A stretch of 64,000 bases of DNA from Nonomuraea lactucae (GCF_003313395.1 NZ_QNFZ01001069.1:1-64000); one strand, 5' to 3'; shown: positions 40,229 to 49,489, counted from the stretch's first letter. Translations and numbers: made by a program. The notes: generated by a model from the letters alone, not told the origin.

Positions 40229-40251
40229 CAACTTGGGCAGATCGGATGTCT

Positions 40252-40274
40252 GCGGCACCCGCTTTAGGAGAGTG
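40252..40274 (-). repeat. Continuation of the tRNA-Arg fragment past the IS110 element
   Basis: GCGGCACCCGCTTTAGGAGAG matches the intact tRNA-Arg exactly up to the anticodon stem and then diverges. It is the second half of the fragment interrupted at 38566. Confidence 0.85.
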
Positions 40275-40784
40275 GAGTCTACTCTGCCTGTTCAGGCGCC
40301 TTGAACTGGGCAAACAGCCCGTGTGGCGCCTGGGTCATGCAAGATCGTCCCCCGCATATCCCCGGCCCCTCGATCGCGAGAGCAATCATATCATCCGGTG
40401 GCATAACCCGCCCGACCGAACGTTGGATCCCTGTGACGTCGGGTGACTCTCGCCGCGACCAATCCTTCTGGTTAGATCTCCGGCTCCATACTACGTAGGA
40501 CGTACCGTGCCTGGAGTGGTTGCCCAGCCGCTATCGCCGTGGCGGTCGTGGTGCAGCAAGTCTGTCTGTTGTCGCTCCGTGGCTGGTGTGCTGAACCTAC
40601 GGGACAGACTAGTTTGATCAAGGCCTGTAACGAGACCACTGCTGTCCCAGACATAACGGATGCATGACCTGCCAAAAGGATCTCCGCGGCGGTACAACAG
40701 CTCCTAGAAGTACGTGTTGATCAGCATAGAGAGGGCTAAGTACTGATCGTGAAAGTGTCAGTGTCAGTGTCTACCCTCCTAGGC
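40275..40784. other. No gene; partial fourth repeat edge at 40340-40366
   Basis: No convincing gene. At 40340-40366 the sequence CAAGATCGTCCCCCGCATAT closely resembles the left edge of the three tRNA-flank repeats (AAGATCATCCC then CATATGTCCC). The remainder of the repeat is absent. Base composition begins to fall here towards the AT-richer block. Confidence 0.5.
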
Positions 40785-41519
40785 ATGAGCGAATCCGTGA
40801 TTGTGTTCGATGGTGATGACACTCTCTGGGCGACCGAGCCGTTGTACGAACATGCGCTCCAGCAGATTGCCGAATATATAGATGGACAGGACATAGATGG
40901 CCAAGCCTGGATAGCGGCTCAACGTGAGCGTGACCTGGAGAATATAAAGACCTTTGGCCTTTCAAGGCATCGTTTCCCAACCTCATGCATACAAGCTTTC
41001 ATTCAGGTTTCTACCATGGCAGGGCGACCGATTAGTGACAATGATAAGAACCTTATTTCGACTCTCGCCAAGCAAGTCTTTCTAACAAAAGCCTCGCTGC
41101 TTTCAGGTGCTACCGAGGCTGTCCGGCGAGCAGCCGCCGCTGTTCCAGTCGTTTTGCTGACTGCCGGTGATCCATGGGTGCAGCAGCGCCGCATCGAAGA
41201 CAGTGGGCTAGGGCGATATTTCACGCTGATTTGCATCGTATCCAAGAAGAGCGAAAACGAGTTCTGCAATGTACTCGCCGCAATGAGTGCTGAAGCCGAC
41301 CAGTCATGGTCTATTGGCAATAGCTTGCCATCCGACATAAACCCTGCTCTTAGGGTGGGAATGAACGCTGCATGGGTACCAGCTAATGTCTGGGCTTACG
41401 AGAATCGAGAGAAGCGATTGGCGTCGGGAAGAAGTGTACGTGTTGAGTCAATAGTGGATGCTGTATCAACAGCCCTTTCATTGATGAGGCCGATGTCAAC
41501 AGTTAGGAGGGATACATGA
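40785..41519 (+). CDS. HAD-superfamily hydrolase
   Basis: About 244 residues. Motif I FDGDDTLWA (Asp9, Asp11) is at the N-terminus, motif II VVLLTAGD follows in the middle with the conserved Thr, a lysine-rich CIVSKKSENEF gives motif III, and SIGNSLPSDINPAL gives motif IV with the metal-binding acid. All catalytic elements are present, so it is a phosphatase or related phosphotransfer enzyme of unknown substrate. ATG 40785 is chosen, although no strong ribosome site is present; GTG 40749 is possible. It overlaps the following membrane gene by ATGA. Codon use is AT-richer than elsewhere in the window, as for the next eight kilobases. Confidence 0.8.
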   Translation: MSESVIVFDGDDTLWATEPLYEHALQQIAEYIDGQDIDGQAWIAAQRERDLENIKTFGLSRHRFPTSCIQAFIQVSTMAGRPISDNDKNLISTLAKQVFLTKASLLSGATEAVRRAAAAVPVVLLTAGDPWVQQRRIEDSGLGRYFTLICIVSKKSENEFCNVLAAMSAEADQSWSIGNSLPSDINPALRVGMNAAWVPANVWAYENREKRLASGRSVRVESIVDAVSTALSLMRPMSTVRRDT

Positions 41520-42190
41520 ATCAAGCTGCACAAGGAGGATCAAACCCGCAGTACTCGCGTATTGACGACCACAAGGTGGGCGTCACCTTTATTGACGTCT
41601 TGTTTGCTCTGGTTGTGGGTCGAATGATGGAAAGTGCGACGGATGCGGAACAGTTGCCGAGTTCTGCCGTTGCGCATCTGATCCTTGCCGCGACGGTGAC
41701 GCTACTCAGTTGGGTTGGTTATCACAACAGCGTCTACCGGCCGCAATACGAAATCAAAGTATTCAACTACCCATTCTGGCAGTTTGTAATAGATGTGCTT
41801 TTGGTGGGACTATACTGGCTTATGGCTACTACGGCCGAATATAAGCCGCAAGGTGATCCCTGGAATGGTCCTCATAGTGCAGAGCCTGAAGCGCTCACGG
41901 TGTTTGCCATTTTTGCCCTTTATGTGATATGGGATGAAATTGGCCGTCGAATTAGCAATAATCCTGCATATAAGGATGATACTGACACTCCTGATCGCAT
42001 TAGGCGAAGGCATGTGACTTGGTTTTTTGCCATAGCGGTGATGGGATCGCTAATTGTAGTGCTCTTGATGCGACCTAAAACTGAAACTGCGATAATTCTT
42101 ACTGATGTTGCACTCGTAGTAATAGTAATCCTCTATAGGGTCGCTAAAGACTGGCCTAAGGCTAAACCTTCGTGGCTTCGGAGAACCTAG
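41516..42190 (+). CDS. Multi-pass membrane protein, unknown
   Basis: A 224-residue protein with five hydrophobic stretches: GVTFIDVLFALVVGRMM, LILAATVTLLSWVGY, FVIDVLLVGLYWLMA, ALTVFAIFALYVIWDEI, and the pair FFAIAVMGSLIVVLLM / IILTDVALVVIVILY. Charged residues within the helices (D in FIDVLF, DE in IWDEIG) hint at a transport or signalling role rather than a simple anchor. Translationally coupled to the HAD hydrolase gene, which suggests a two-component unit. No family is recognised. Confidence 0.65.
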   Translation: MNQAAQGGSNPQYSRIDDHKVGVTFIDVLFALVVGRMMESATDAEQLPSSAVAHLILAATVTLLSWVGYHNSVYRPQYEIKVFNYPFWQFVIDVLLVGLYWLMATTAEYKPQGDPWNGPHSAEPEALTVFAIFALYVIWDEIGRRISNNPAYKDDTDTPDRIRRRHVTWFFAIAVMGSLIVVLLMRPKTETAIILTDVALVVIVILYRVAKDWPKAKPSWLRRT

Positions 42191-42928
42191 TGCGGCAGCC
42201 GCTGATCCGTTAGTTGAGCTGGGCGCAAGCGACTGCTCCGATGTGGCTGTTCTTTGCTGTAGGTCGGGAAGGCCGGAGGAGATCCATCTAATTCGGTCAC
42301 AGGGTACGCAGCGGCCCCGCAGTGGCACGAATGGCTGCTTGGATCCCTGTCGACGTGGTCGTGAGCGATGGAAACCTGCGGGAACATCGGTCCGTGTTAG
42401 CGCTCTGAGCGCGCGCACACGTTCTTCGTCGATGACTGCGGTGAGTTCCGAGTCTGACAAGCGCCCGTTCGGCCTGGACCAGGTCCAGGCCCGTCTCCCT
42501 GGATGATCCTGTGCCATACCTTGCTAGTCATGGCATTGCCTTCGGGTCAACCGCACTTGCCTCGACTCGTATGCAGGACATTTGGAATTTTCAACGCGAA
42601 TGAAGCGAAGGGGTAAGGAGTGGGTCGCGAGGCCGCCCTGTCCCTGGCCAGCCCTTCGTCGATGTGCCGGACGGTCAGGCCGTCTGAGGCGCCGGCGCTG
42701 TACCTTCCCTGCTGTACAGCAGACCACAGCAACCCACGTATCCGGTGGCAAGCCGACCCGGAGCGCAGGGCCGTCAGGCCCGAGCACCGGAAGCGGTGCG
42801 GCAGCCAAGGTGTTGTACTACGGTGATCGCTTACCGAAGATCAGAGCGCATACGGGTACTCAGGAATGTCAGCACCTACGCGTACGGTCGTCAGCGTGAG
42901 ACATAACTGGTGCGAGACAGCCCCCCTG
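42191..42928. other. No convincing gene
   Basis: Several short frames on both strands, none with good codon bias or recognisable sequence. A minus-strand stretch reading LSDSELTAVIDEERVRALRA may be a decayed gene end. A small hairpin GCCCCC/GGGGGC at 42920-42937 overlaps the stop of the minus-strand HTH gene and could terminate it. Confidence 0.4.
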
Positions 42929-43168
42929 CTAGGGGGCCGTCTTCGATGCGGGTGTGGGTGCAGTGTACTCTCGATGCTCGACAGTACGACCCGTCCGGTC
43001 GGCCCATGCGATCACTTCGCGGATGTCCCAAATGGCCCCGGCCTTCAGTTGAACAACCGGTTCAGGGAAGCCGACTTGGCGCATGCGCCACGCGTTGACG
43101 GTGTTCGCCTCCACGCCGAGAACCCAACCGACCTCCGCAGCTCCGGCGATGAACTCCGCCTCATCCAT
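42929..43168 (-). CDS. Small AlpA/MerR-like helix-turn-helix protein
   Basis: About 79 residues: MDEAEFIAGAAEVGWVLGVE, then ANTVNAWRMRQVGFPEPVVQ and WDIREVIAWADRTGR. This is the pattern of an excisionase/AlpA-like winged helix that selects a promoter (start helix, recognition helix after NTVNAW, wing with FPEPV). It is divergent from the methyltransferase gene 130 bases away, a layout shared with small control proteins of restriction-modification systems. The start may instead be at 43231. Role inferred from fold and position. Confidence 0.65.
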   Translation of the reverse strand: MDEAEFIAGAAEVGWVLGVEANTVNAWRMRQVGFPEPVVQLKAGAIWDIREVIAWADRTGRTVEHREYTAPTPASKTAP

Positions 43169-43297
43169 AAGGAGATCGTAACGGGCTCGTTTGGAGCTGT
43201 CTTCTGGACTGATCGCGCGTATGGGTAGCAAGCACCGTCGGAAATCTCTTACACTTGCCCGGGCAAGATAGCGCGACTAGGTTGGGAGACCGAAAAA

Positions 43298-44212
43298 GTG
43301 AGCGAAGCAGCCAGCAATGCAGGGCCTTCGGCTCTCCACGCTGCCGGGGAGCTGCACGGTAGAACTTGGTCTCTGTATCAAGGTGACTGCGTTGATGTGC
43401 TGCCTCAACTGGACAAAGAGTCCATTGACTGCGTTATCACGTCTCCGCCCTACTACTGGCAGCGAGACTATGAAGTCGATGGCCAGTTTGGTATGGAAGA
43501 CACCATAGCGGGCTACGTTGACAACCTGGTCAGGACCTTCGCGGCGCTACGACCAGCACTGAAGTCGAGAGGTACGGTCTTTCTCAATCTAGGCGACACG
43601 TACTACAACGCCAAGGGTAGACCTCACGGCCAAGATGACAAGCATCGACGACGTCGTATGTCGAGGCTTCGAGCGGTAGATGGGCCCGGTCTTGGCTTGC
43701 CACGCAAATCACTGATTGGCATCCCATGGCGGGTTGCCCTTGCGCTGCAAGCTGATGGGTGGATCCTGCGGAGCGCGATCACCTGGGTTCGCAAGACGAG
43801 CATCCCCGAGCCCACCGCAAAGGACAGGCCCTGGCGTCAGTATGAGCTGGTCTTCCTGCTGACCAAGAGCGTTAAGTACGACTTCTACCGTGATGGCCTG
43901 ATTGTGGATGAAGGTACCGAGAAGGAGCATCGAGAGGAGGATGTCTGGTTCATTGAGCCGGAGCGTAACTCCATCGCGAGGGGTACTCACTACGCTCCCT
44001 ATCCGCGAGCACTCGTCAGGAGATGCATCGATGTGGGGTGTCCCGAGGGCGGTACCGTCCTTGATCCATTTGTAGGAGGGGGAACGACCATGTCGGTAGC
44101 CCTCGACATGGGACGAGGCGCCGTAGGTATCGAGCTCAGTGAGGAATTCTGCCAACACATTACGGATGTTCTGAGGGCAGAACCGGACAGGATCCCCACG
44201 GCGGAGTCGTGA
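43298..44212 (+). CDS. DNA methyltransferase (beta-class, N4-cytosine/N6-adenine type)
   Basis: A 304-residue enzyme that methylates an exocyclic amino group in DNA. Motif IV SPPYYWQRDY lies at residue 48 and motif I DPFVGGGTTMSVALDMG near 256, the circularly ordered IV-to-I arrangement of the beta class. A short target-recognition-like region lies between. SPPY occurs in both N4-cytosine and N6-adenine enzymes. Starts at GTG 43298. Followed after 18 bases by an AAA+ McrB-like gene and then an McrC-like gene, so methylation probably protects the host from this restriction complex, or alternatively supplies its target mark. Confidence 0.88.
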   Translation: MSEAASNAGPSALHAAGELHGRTWSLYQGDCVDVLPQLDKESIDCVITSPPYYWQRDYEVDGQFGMEDTIAGYVDNLVRTFAALRPALKSRGTVFLNLGDTYYNAKGRPHGQDDKHRRRRMSRLRAVDGPGLGLPRKSLIGIPWRVALALQADGWILRSAITWVRKTSIPEPTAKDRPWRQYELVFLLTKSVKYDFYRDGLIVDEGTEKEHREEDVWFIEPERNSIARGTHYAPYPRALVRRCIDVGCPEGGTVLDPFVGGGTTMSVALDMGRGAVGIELSEEFCQHITDVLRAEPDRIPTAES

Positions 44213-44230
44213 TCCACTAGTATCGCATGG

Positions 44231-46096
44231 GTGCCCTACCCGAGCATCGACCTACTCGCCGCAGCAGCCGACGGGCTCAGGGATCGTGATCCCCTTGCGG
44301 TCATCAGCATCCCAGCACTGCTTCGTGGAGCACGTAGATCAGGCATAGCGCCTACTGATCTACAAAAGTTCGGCTCCCGAGAAGAAAATGATATCCTTAA
44401 TGCCTTCAAAGTCGGCGACGGCAGCAAGCCGTTTTTGGCAGTCTGGAATCAGCCCCCCCAAATGGTGAGGCGAGACTACTCTGGGTCTACCCTTCAAGCG
44501 AAGCGCACCCGAGACGCTCTGGGACGCGCGATCTTCTCGGACAGGGTAAATCCACAGACTAATAAGCGAACGCACTTCGGTCTTAAATCCGATGCAGGGA
44601 TTGTTCTTGCGGCTGAACGCCCCAAGGTTCCCAAGATTTGCCTTGCCGCTTGGTTGGGGCGCAACGAAGACGTGACAGATATTAGCGATCTTCTGGACTG
44701 GTTCGATGATGAATTCCCTCTAGACGGCACCGACTTAGATGCCGTCTACACCAGCGATATCCCCGCAGAGATAGCTTCCCTCCAGCGACCACTCTCAGCC
44801 ACGCTCCCGACGAACGAAGAGATCCTAGCGAGACTTGATGTGAAGGCACCCGTCACCTCAGTGCCGGAGACGGTGCTAGCTCAGGCAACGGCGGCAACTG
44901 TGCTAGATGACGATCTGGAATGGACGCGGGACGTCTGCGTCTACACCCTCAGAAATCCTAACCCGCAGGCCATAGCCGAGGAAGTATTGGCTGACCTGGA
45001 GCGCCGGAATATTGAACTTCCAGACGCGGCCCGGCTCGTTCGGCGCTGTGTGACGGCGCTTCTATTGGGACACCTCATTCTTCAGGGGCCTCCGGGAACG
45101 GGAAAAACAACTCTGGCACGCGCGCTGGCGCGAGGATTTCGGGCTCAACTCATTGAATCAACCGCCACCAGTGACTGGTCGCCCTACCACGTGGTGGGTG
45201 GACTTCGCCCTAATGCAGCCGGCGGCTTGTCTCCTTCCTATGGGAAGGTGGCAGAAGCAGCTCTGTCGTGTGCCGAGATAGTGCGCGATGCGGCGAACGC
45301 CGAAGCCGCGGACGTCGATAGAGATGACCCAGCTCTCTTCGACCTCGATAGCGTTGCTTCAACGTCGACTGGGGATCTTCAGGCAGCCTGGCTATTCATC
45401 GATGAGTTCAATCGAGCAGACATTGATAAAGCAATCGGTTCGCTTTACACGATGCTCTCCTCGTGCGATCCAGAACATCTGCGTGATACACCTATCGACC
45501 TGTGGTTTGAGACAACTCCGGGTCGGGGTAAACTGTGGGTTCCTGCCCGGTTCCGCATTATTGGCGCGATGAATGACCTTGATACGTCGTTTGTCAACCG
45601 AATCTCTCAAGGGCTGACTAGAAGATTCCAGTTCATTCATATAGGCGTACCAAAGGTCACGGGGACGGAGCAGGTCCCTATCAGCTCAGAGCTAGAAAGT
45701 GCATTCGCGGGTGCCTATGCATCGCTAGACAGGACGTATGGATCTGCTCTGACGCTACCCGTCGCTGAGGATCTGCGCTCAAAGCTAGACGCAGAACTTC
45801 AAATACTTCAAAGCGTGGTAGACCATCTTCGGAAGCCAAACAGCGGTGCAGGATGGCCTGTGGGCACCGCTCAAATCGTGGACGTGCTCAGAACTGTTCA
45901 GCTTCAGTCGGTCACAAATAATCCTGACGAACAACGTGAGGCTCTTGATTTTGCACTTGCAGATCTATTGGTCCCACAGATGAGCTTTATGGACGATGCC
46001 CAGTTCGAGTCATTCAGTGTGCTATTCGAGGAGCACAGCCTGGTTGCGGCTCACGATGCGCTTCGCCATCTCTTCAACCCTCACACCCTTAGCTGA
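44231..46096 (+). CDS. McrB-like AAA+ ATPase
   Basis: A 621-residue ATPase starting at GTG. The AAA+ module occupies about residues 270-540: Walker A GPPGTGKTTLARALA (about 285), Walker B AWLFIDEFNRAD (about 385), a sensor-like IGAMNDLDTSFVNRIS and a second arginine-rich patch (LTRRFQFIHIG). The IGAMN-x-D-type sensor block and FIDEFNRAD are typical of McrB/MoxR-like motors. The N-terminal 260 residues, unlike McrB's usual modified-base reader, are of a type I do not recognise. GTP or ATP use cannot be told from sequence. Paired with an McrC-like nuclease 22 bases downstream. Confidence 0.8.
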   Translation: MPYPSIDLLAAAADGLRDRDPLAVISIPALLRGARRSGIAPTDLQKFGSREENDILNAFKVGDGSKPFLAVWNQPPQMVRRDYSGSTLQAKRTRDALGRAIFSDRVNPQTNKRTHFGLKSDAGIVLAAERPKVPKICLAAWLGRNEDVTDISDLLDWFDDEFPLDGTDLDAVYTSDIPAEIASLQRPLSATLPTNEEILARLDVKAPVTSVPETVLAQATAATVLDDDLEWTRDVCVYTLRNPNPQAIAEEVLADLERRNIELPDAARLVRRCVTALLLGHLILQGPPGTGKTTLARALARGFRAQLIESTATSDWSPYHVVGGLRPNAAGGLSPSYGKVAEAALSCAEIVRDAANAEAADVDRDDPALFDLDSVASTSTGDLQAAWLFIDEFNRADIDKAIGSLYTMLSSCDPEHLRDTPIDLWFETTPGRGKLWVPARFRIIGAMNDLDTSFVNRISQGLTRRFQFIHIGVPKVTGTEQVPISSELESAFAGAYASLDRTYGSALTLPVAEDLRSKLDAELQILQSVVDHLRKPNSGAGWPVGTAQIVDVLRTVQLQSVTNNPDEQREALDFALADLLVPQMSFMDDAQFESFSVLFEEHSLVAAHDALRHLFNPHTLS

Positions 46097-46118
46097 CTAG
46101 TTGAGGTGAGGCGCAGCA

Positions 46119-48149
46119 ATGTCAGGTGCTTGGCTTGATCTCGATACTGATGGTGAGACTCTAGATGAAACCGAGGCTAGAGGGGGCGCCCTAAGCGCTG
46201 TAGGCCGCAAGGCTGCAATTGCCGCGACGTTGCCTCTGCTAGGTCTCTATTTCACTTCAGGGAAACAACCACTCACTGTATCTCCAACGCTGGGAAAAGC
46301 GGCGAGCGGATTGTTGCTCCACGAACTCCTAGCGGGCTTGCAGCTCCGCGTTGCTCTTGCTGCTGCGGCACGCCTTGAAATCATCCTTTCCCGGATATCT
46401 GAGCGACCCACCTTTCGCTATCAGTTGACGTCACTTGAGTCAGTGGGCGCGATAACGGGTCAACTAGATGTCAATCGCTACACGACGAGTTTCGGAGCTG
46501 TAGCAGAGGCTCCGATCTATCCTGTCATCCATGTTGAGCGAGCGCAGGAGACAGCGGAGAATGTTCTTGTTGCGTACGCGGCTCTTTGGCTGCTTAGGGA
46601 GCTACAAAGTTCGTATCGATCCAGCGTTGCGCCGGCCACTGCGCCAGAAGCACAGGAATACGGCCGCAGGACGCGTGCGCTAGACGAACTTCTCCGTCTT
46701 CCGTGGCTTGCAGGCTGTATTCGTAAGGCTGACGAAGTTAAGCGGCGCCAAGATGAGCATGCTCTCATTGCGGCAGCAAAATCTCGGTTGCGGCGTCGTG
46801 AAATTGCGAATGCCACGCCATACCGTGAGCTTGTGGACTGGATAGAGCGATCACTCGAAGGACAACCAGCGGCAGAATCGGGTGACTTGGATTGGTCTTT
46901 CTATGGAGATCGATTCGATACTAAACTGTTCGAATTGTGGTGCCTCCATACTCTTGCTCAGGAGGTCTCCCGCCAGTTGTGTGTCAACATGCCGACGGTG
47001 CACCTGAGCTGGCGCAGCGGCGATGCAGCTTACAAGTGGGAACGTCCAGCTGGTACCCTTACCCTCCATTTTCAGCGCTCTATATCAAGCATATCCTCAG
47101 AGCACAAGCCTGAATGGCGCCGCCAAGAAGATAATCAACGCTCGTTGGGTGGCATTCCTGACATCGTGGCCCACGCGATTAAGCGTTCTGATGGTACAGA
47201 ACACATGGCTATCATTGATCCTAAGCTACGACAAAGAGGTGGTCCTCCCACGGAGGAGCTCTATAAAGTGCTGGGCTACCTGAGCAACCATTCCTTGATG
47301 TCTTCACCTCGTGGTGCGATTCTTTACCACACCACGGCGGCCGAAGGTGAGCTTCCGAGCTATTCCTACGAAAGGCATGGAGCGTCAGGCGCCCTCCACG
47401 CGGTTGCGCTAAATCCCGCTAGACCCATCCAATCGCGGAGTGCCGTTGGGCCAGTTGCAACGATGCTTCTCGGCCTCCTGGATATCCCGCCTCTTCTTGC
47501 TTCTGTTGACAAAGAACCGATCGCCGACAACGACTCAGAAGCCTCGGCCGAAGTACAGGTAAGGGCGCGGTCCCTTGAGTTGCAAGCCTTGGCTGCCGCA
47601 ATGCCGAAGAGCTTGCTTGATGCTTCAAAGCGTAGGCTAGAGACGGTCATTGGTAAGGGACGTTGGACTGTACTTACAAGCGAAATCCAGACCATGCTCG
47701 CTACATCGGAGCATGTGGGGTTCTCGCTTGATCCAGCCGCTGATTTTTCAGGCCCTGTGATAGGAATCTGTGCAAGCGCGGAAAATATTCTCCATGACTA
47801 TATTTTTGGCCCTGCTATCGCACATAACACTCAGCTGGGTAATGGATGCAAGACGCTCGGGCAGGTTATACATGCGACTCTAAGAGCGTTGAACAACGGT
47901 AATGAGGCGCTTCATCAGGCCATCCTGGCTCAACTAAACAGGATGAATGTCGTACATTCGACTGCACAACAGCTCATGCAAGACTTGGCGAATATGAATA
48001 GGCGATACCGAATTCCAGCGGCTCACCGCGATCTGGTCAGTGAGGCAACATGGCAAGCAGCCTGGAATGTCTTGATTGGACCTACAGGCCTGCTTGCACG
48101 AGCAGTTGACGTGCTGATACTAGGAACTCCGCCTAGTGCGAGCCCGTGA
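46119..48149 (+). CDS. McrC-like PD-(D/E)XK nuclease subunit
   Basis: A 676-residue protein. The central part resembles McrC/DUF2357-type endonucleases: FYGDRFDTKLFELWCLHTLA, then GGIPDIVAHAIKR (about residue 345), and AIIDPKLRQRGG (about 365). The D ... D-x-K arrangement forms the PD-(D/E)XK catalytic site, and PTEELYKVLGYL follows as in the family. The C-terminal 230 residues are helical and unassigned. In McrBC the C subunit cuts DNA when driven by the B motor. Follows the McrB-like gene with the same codon use. Confidence 0.75.
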   Translation: MSGAWLDLDTDGETLDETEARGGALSAVGRKAAIAATLPLLGLYFTSGKQPLTVSPTLGKAASGLLLHELLAGLQLRVALAAAARLEIILSRISERPTFRYQLTSLESVGAITGQLDVNRYTTSFGAVAEAPIYPVIHVERAQETAENVLVAYAALWLLRELQSSYRSSVAPATAPEAQEYGRRTRALDELLRLPWLAGCIRKADEVKRRQDEHALIAAAKSRLRRREIANATPYRELVDWIERSLEGQPAAESGDLDWSFYGDRFDTKLFELWCLHTLAQEVSRQLCVNMPTVHLSWRSGDAAYKWERPAGTLTLHFQRSISSISSEHKPEWRRQEDNQRSLGGIPDIVAHAIKRSDGTEHMAIIDPKLRQRGGPPTEELYKVLGYLSNHSLMSSPRGAILYHTTAAEGELPSYSYERHGASGALHAVALNPARPIQSRSAVGPVATMLLGLLDIPPLLASVDKEPIADNDSEASAEVQVRARSLELQALAAAMPKSLLDASKRRLETVIGKGRWTVLTSEIQTMLATSEHVGFSLDPAADFSGPVIGICASAENILHDYIFGPAIAHNTQLGNGCKTLGQVIHATLRALNNGNEALHQAILAQLNRMNVVHSTAQQLMQDLANMNRRYRIPAAHRDLVSEATWQAAWNVLIGPTGLLARAVDVLILGTPPSASP

Positions 48150-48189
48150 TTTTCCTTTTCAATATCTGCGATTTATTGTATTTTCGATT

Positions 48190-49176
48190 CTAGGTTCGTT
48201 TTCCATGGGAGCGGTATTCGTTCCACAAGGCCTGACTTGCAGTGTAGCCGATATAGCGCAAGCGCAGCTCGTCTGCAATTCGGTGTTGCTCTGCCTCGGT
48301 GGCGCTATCTTTCATGGCCTTGAATAAGGTGTCGAGAGGGATAGAGAGGAGGAGGTGTTCATCGCGGAGAAGCTGACGATAGCCGTCAAGGACATCCTTT
48401 GCTGCCTGGTCGTCCGGATGATGAATTAGGATCATGAGCGGTGGGCCCTGTCCGGGACTGTGGTCATATGCAATGGCAGCCCCAAGTGCATGGCATCGAA
48501 GTAGTTGATTGACGCGTCGGCTTCTGAATAGCGGATTTGAGGTATCCCAAAGATTTGACCGGTCGGCCAGCGCAATATACTTGGGACGTAGAGCAGGGTC
48601 AATGTGCCGGCTGTTGAAGCGGTCAATATACTTGACCTCCATGGAGATCGGCATGATATCGGTGTTAGTCTCTGCAATTATCCATGCATCGAGGATTGTG
48701 CGATCTCCTAGAAGCTGAATCCTTTGCTTTGGCGCGTACTCAATCTGTGGACCTATGATGCGCTTGATCGGCTTCTTGAGCAGGATGGCGTAGACTCTAG
48801 TCATCCAATCTTGGTGCGCCGCCATCGACCCGAAAATGTTTATGGTCATGGCCTGGCTTGATGTCAGATAACTTGTGCAGCGGACCGGGTCTACCCCCCA
48901 TCCGTTTTGTCGCCTCTCAAGATAGAGTTGCTGGCTGTGATCTGAGATAAAGTTTTTTCCCGCCAGAGAATCCTCCGGGGCAAGGATGCTTCCAAGATGG
49001 CAACCGTTATTTGCTTCAGAAGTTCGTCCGTAACGTTCTAGCCCCAACACATAATACCGGTACCAAGATTGATGAAACCGTGCTCGGGCTGCAAATAGCG
49101 ATTCTGATTGACGCTGGGGGCCGATTAGCATGAGCTGTCGTTCCAGCTCGCTGGGTTGATCTCGTGGAGGTGTCAT
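48190..49176 (-). CDS. PD-(D/E)XK nuclease-like protein
   Basis: About 328 residues from ATG 49176, which has AAGGA upstream; the frame extends to 49206. The core reads LLGDRTILDAWIIAETNT then MPISMEVKYIDRFNS: an acidic residue, a spacer and E-V-K, the catalytic pattern of PD-(D/E)XK restriction nucleases. The N-terminus (SWYRYYVLGLERYGRTSEAN) and the C-terminus (LLSIPLDTLFKAMKD) are unassigned. Convergent with the McrC-like gene and of equally low G+C, so it was probably acquired with it. It may supply an extra restriction activity. Confidence 0.7.
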   Translation of the reverse strand: MTPPRDQPSELERQLMLIGPQRQSESLFAARARFHQSWYRYYVLGLERYGRTSEANNGCHLGSILAPEDSLAGKNFISDHSQQLYLERRQNGWGVDPVRCTSYLTSSQAMTINIFGSMAAHQDWMTRVYAILLKKPIKRIIGPQIEYAPKQRIQLLGDRTILDAWIIAETNTDIMPISMEVKYIDRFNSRHIDPALRPKYIALADRSNLWDTSNPLFRSRRVNQLLRCHALGAAIAYDHSPGQGPPLMILIHHPDDQAAKDVLDGYRQLLRDEHLLLSIPLDTLFKAMKDSATEAEQHRIADELRLRYIGYTASQALWNEYRSHGKRT

Positions 49177-49489
49177 GGGTTTCCTTGACTGTCGAGCGGA
49201 GAGCAAGTGTCCGGCTTCGTCGGCCTTGCGCTATTCGATAGGCGTTTGTATCGCTATCCGCTTCGCCGTGAGCTAGCGCGTGGGCGTTGCGGGCCGCGAC
49301 CGGCCGAAGAGCCGCAGCGCGGCCCGTGACCGCCCGGACGCGCGGCAGTCCGCCGCAGGCGGACTGCCCTTGAAGTCGTAGTACTCATCCAAACGACGAT
49401 CGTGGCTGTGACCTGGTGCTTTGCCTCGCCGCTGGTGCTCCGGACTCGGTTGGTGCATGTCACCGAATCGGAGCAGCGGACTGCAGTCA

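Larger units (their letters stand above)
38567..40251 (+). mobile_element. IS110-family transposon inserted in a duplicated tRNA-Arg end
   Basis: Element of 1685 bp. The dinucleotide CT is present at both junctions (38565-38566 and 40250-40251), and removing the element regenerates the tRNA sequence found at 63771-63802. There are no inverted repeats or longer target duplication, as expected for IS110-family elements, which exchange at a 2-base core. Layout is that of the IS621-type group: a long 435-base non-coding left end, the transposase, and a short 23-base right end. Donor ends are GATCGGATGT-CT on the right and CT-AATGACTG on the left. Confidence 0.9.
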
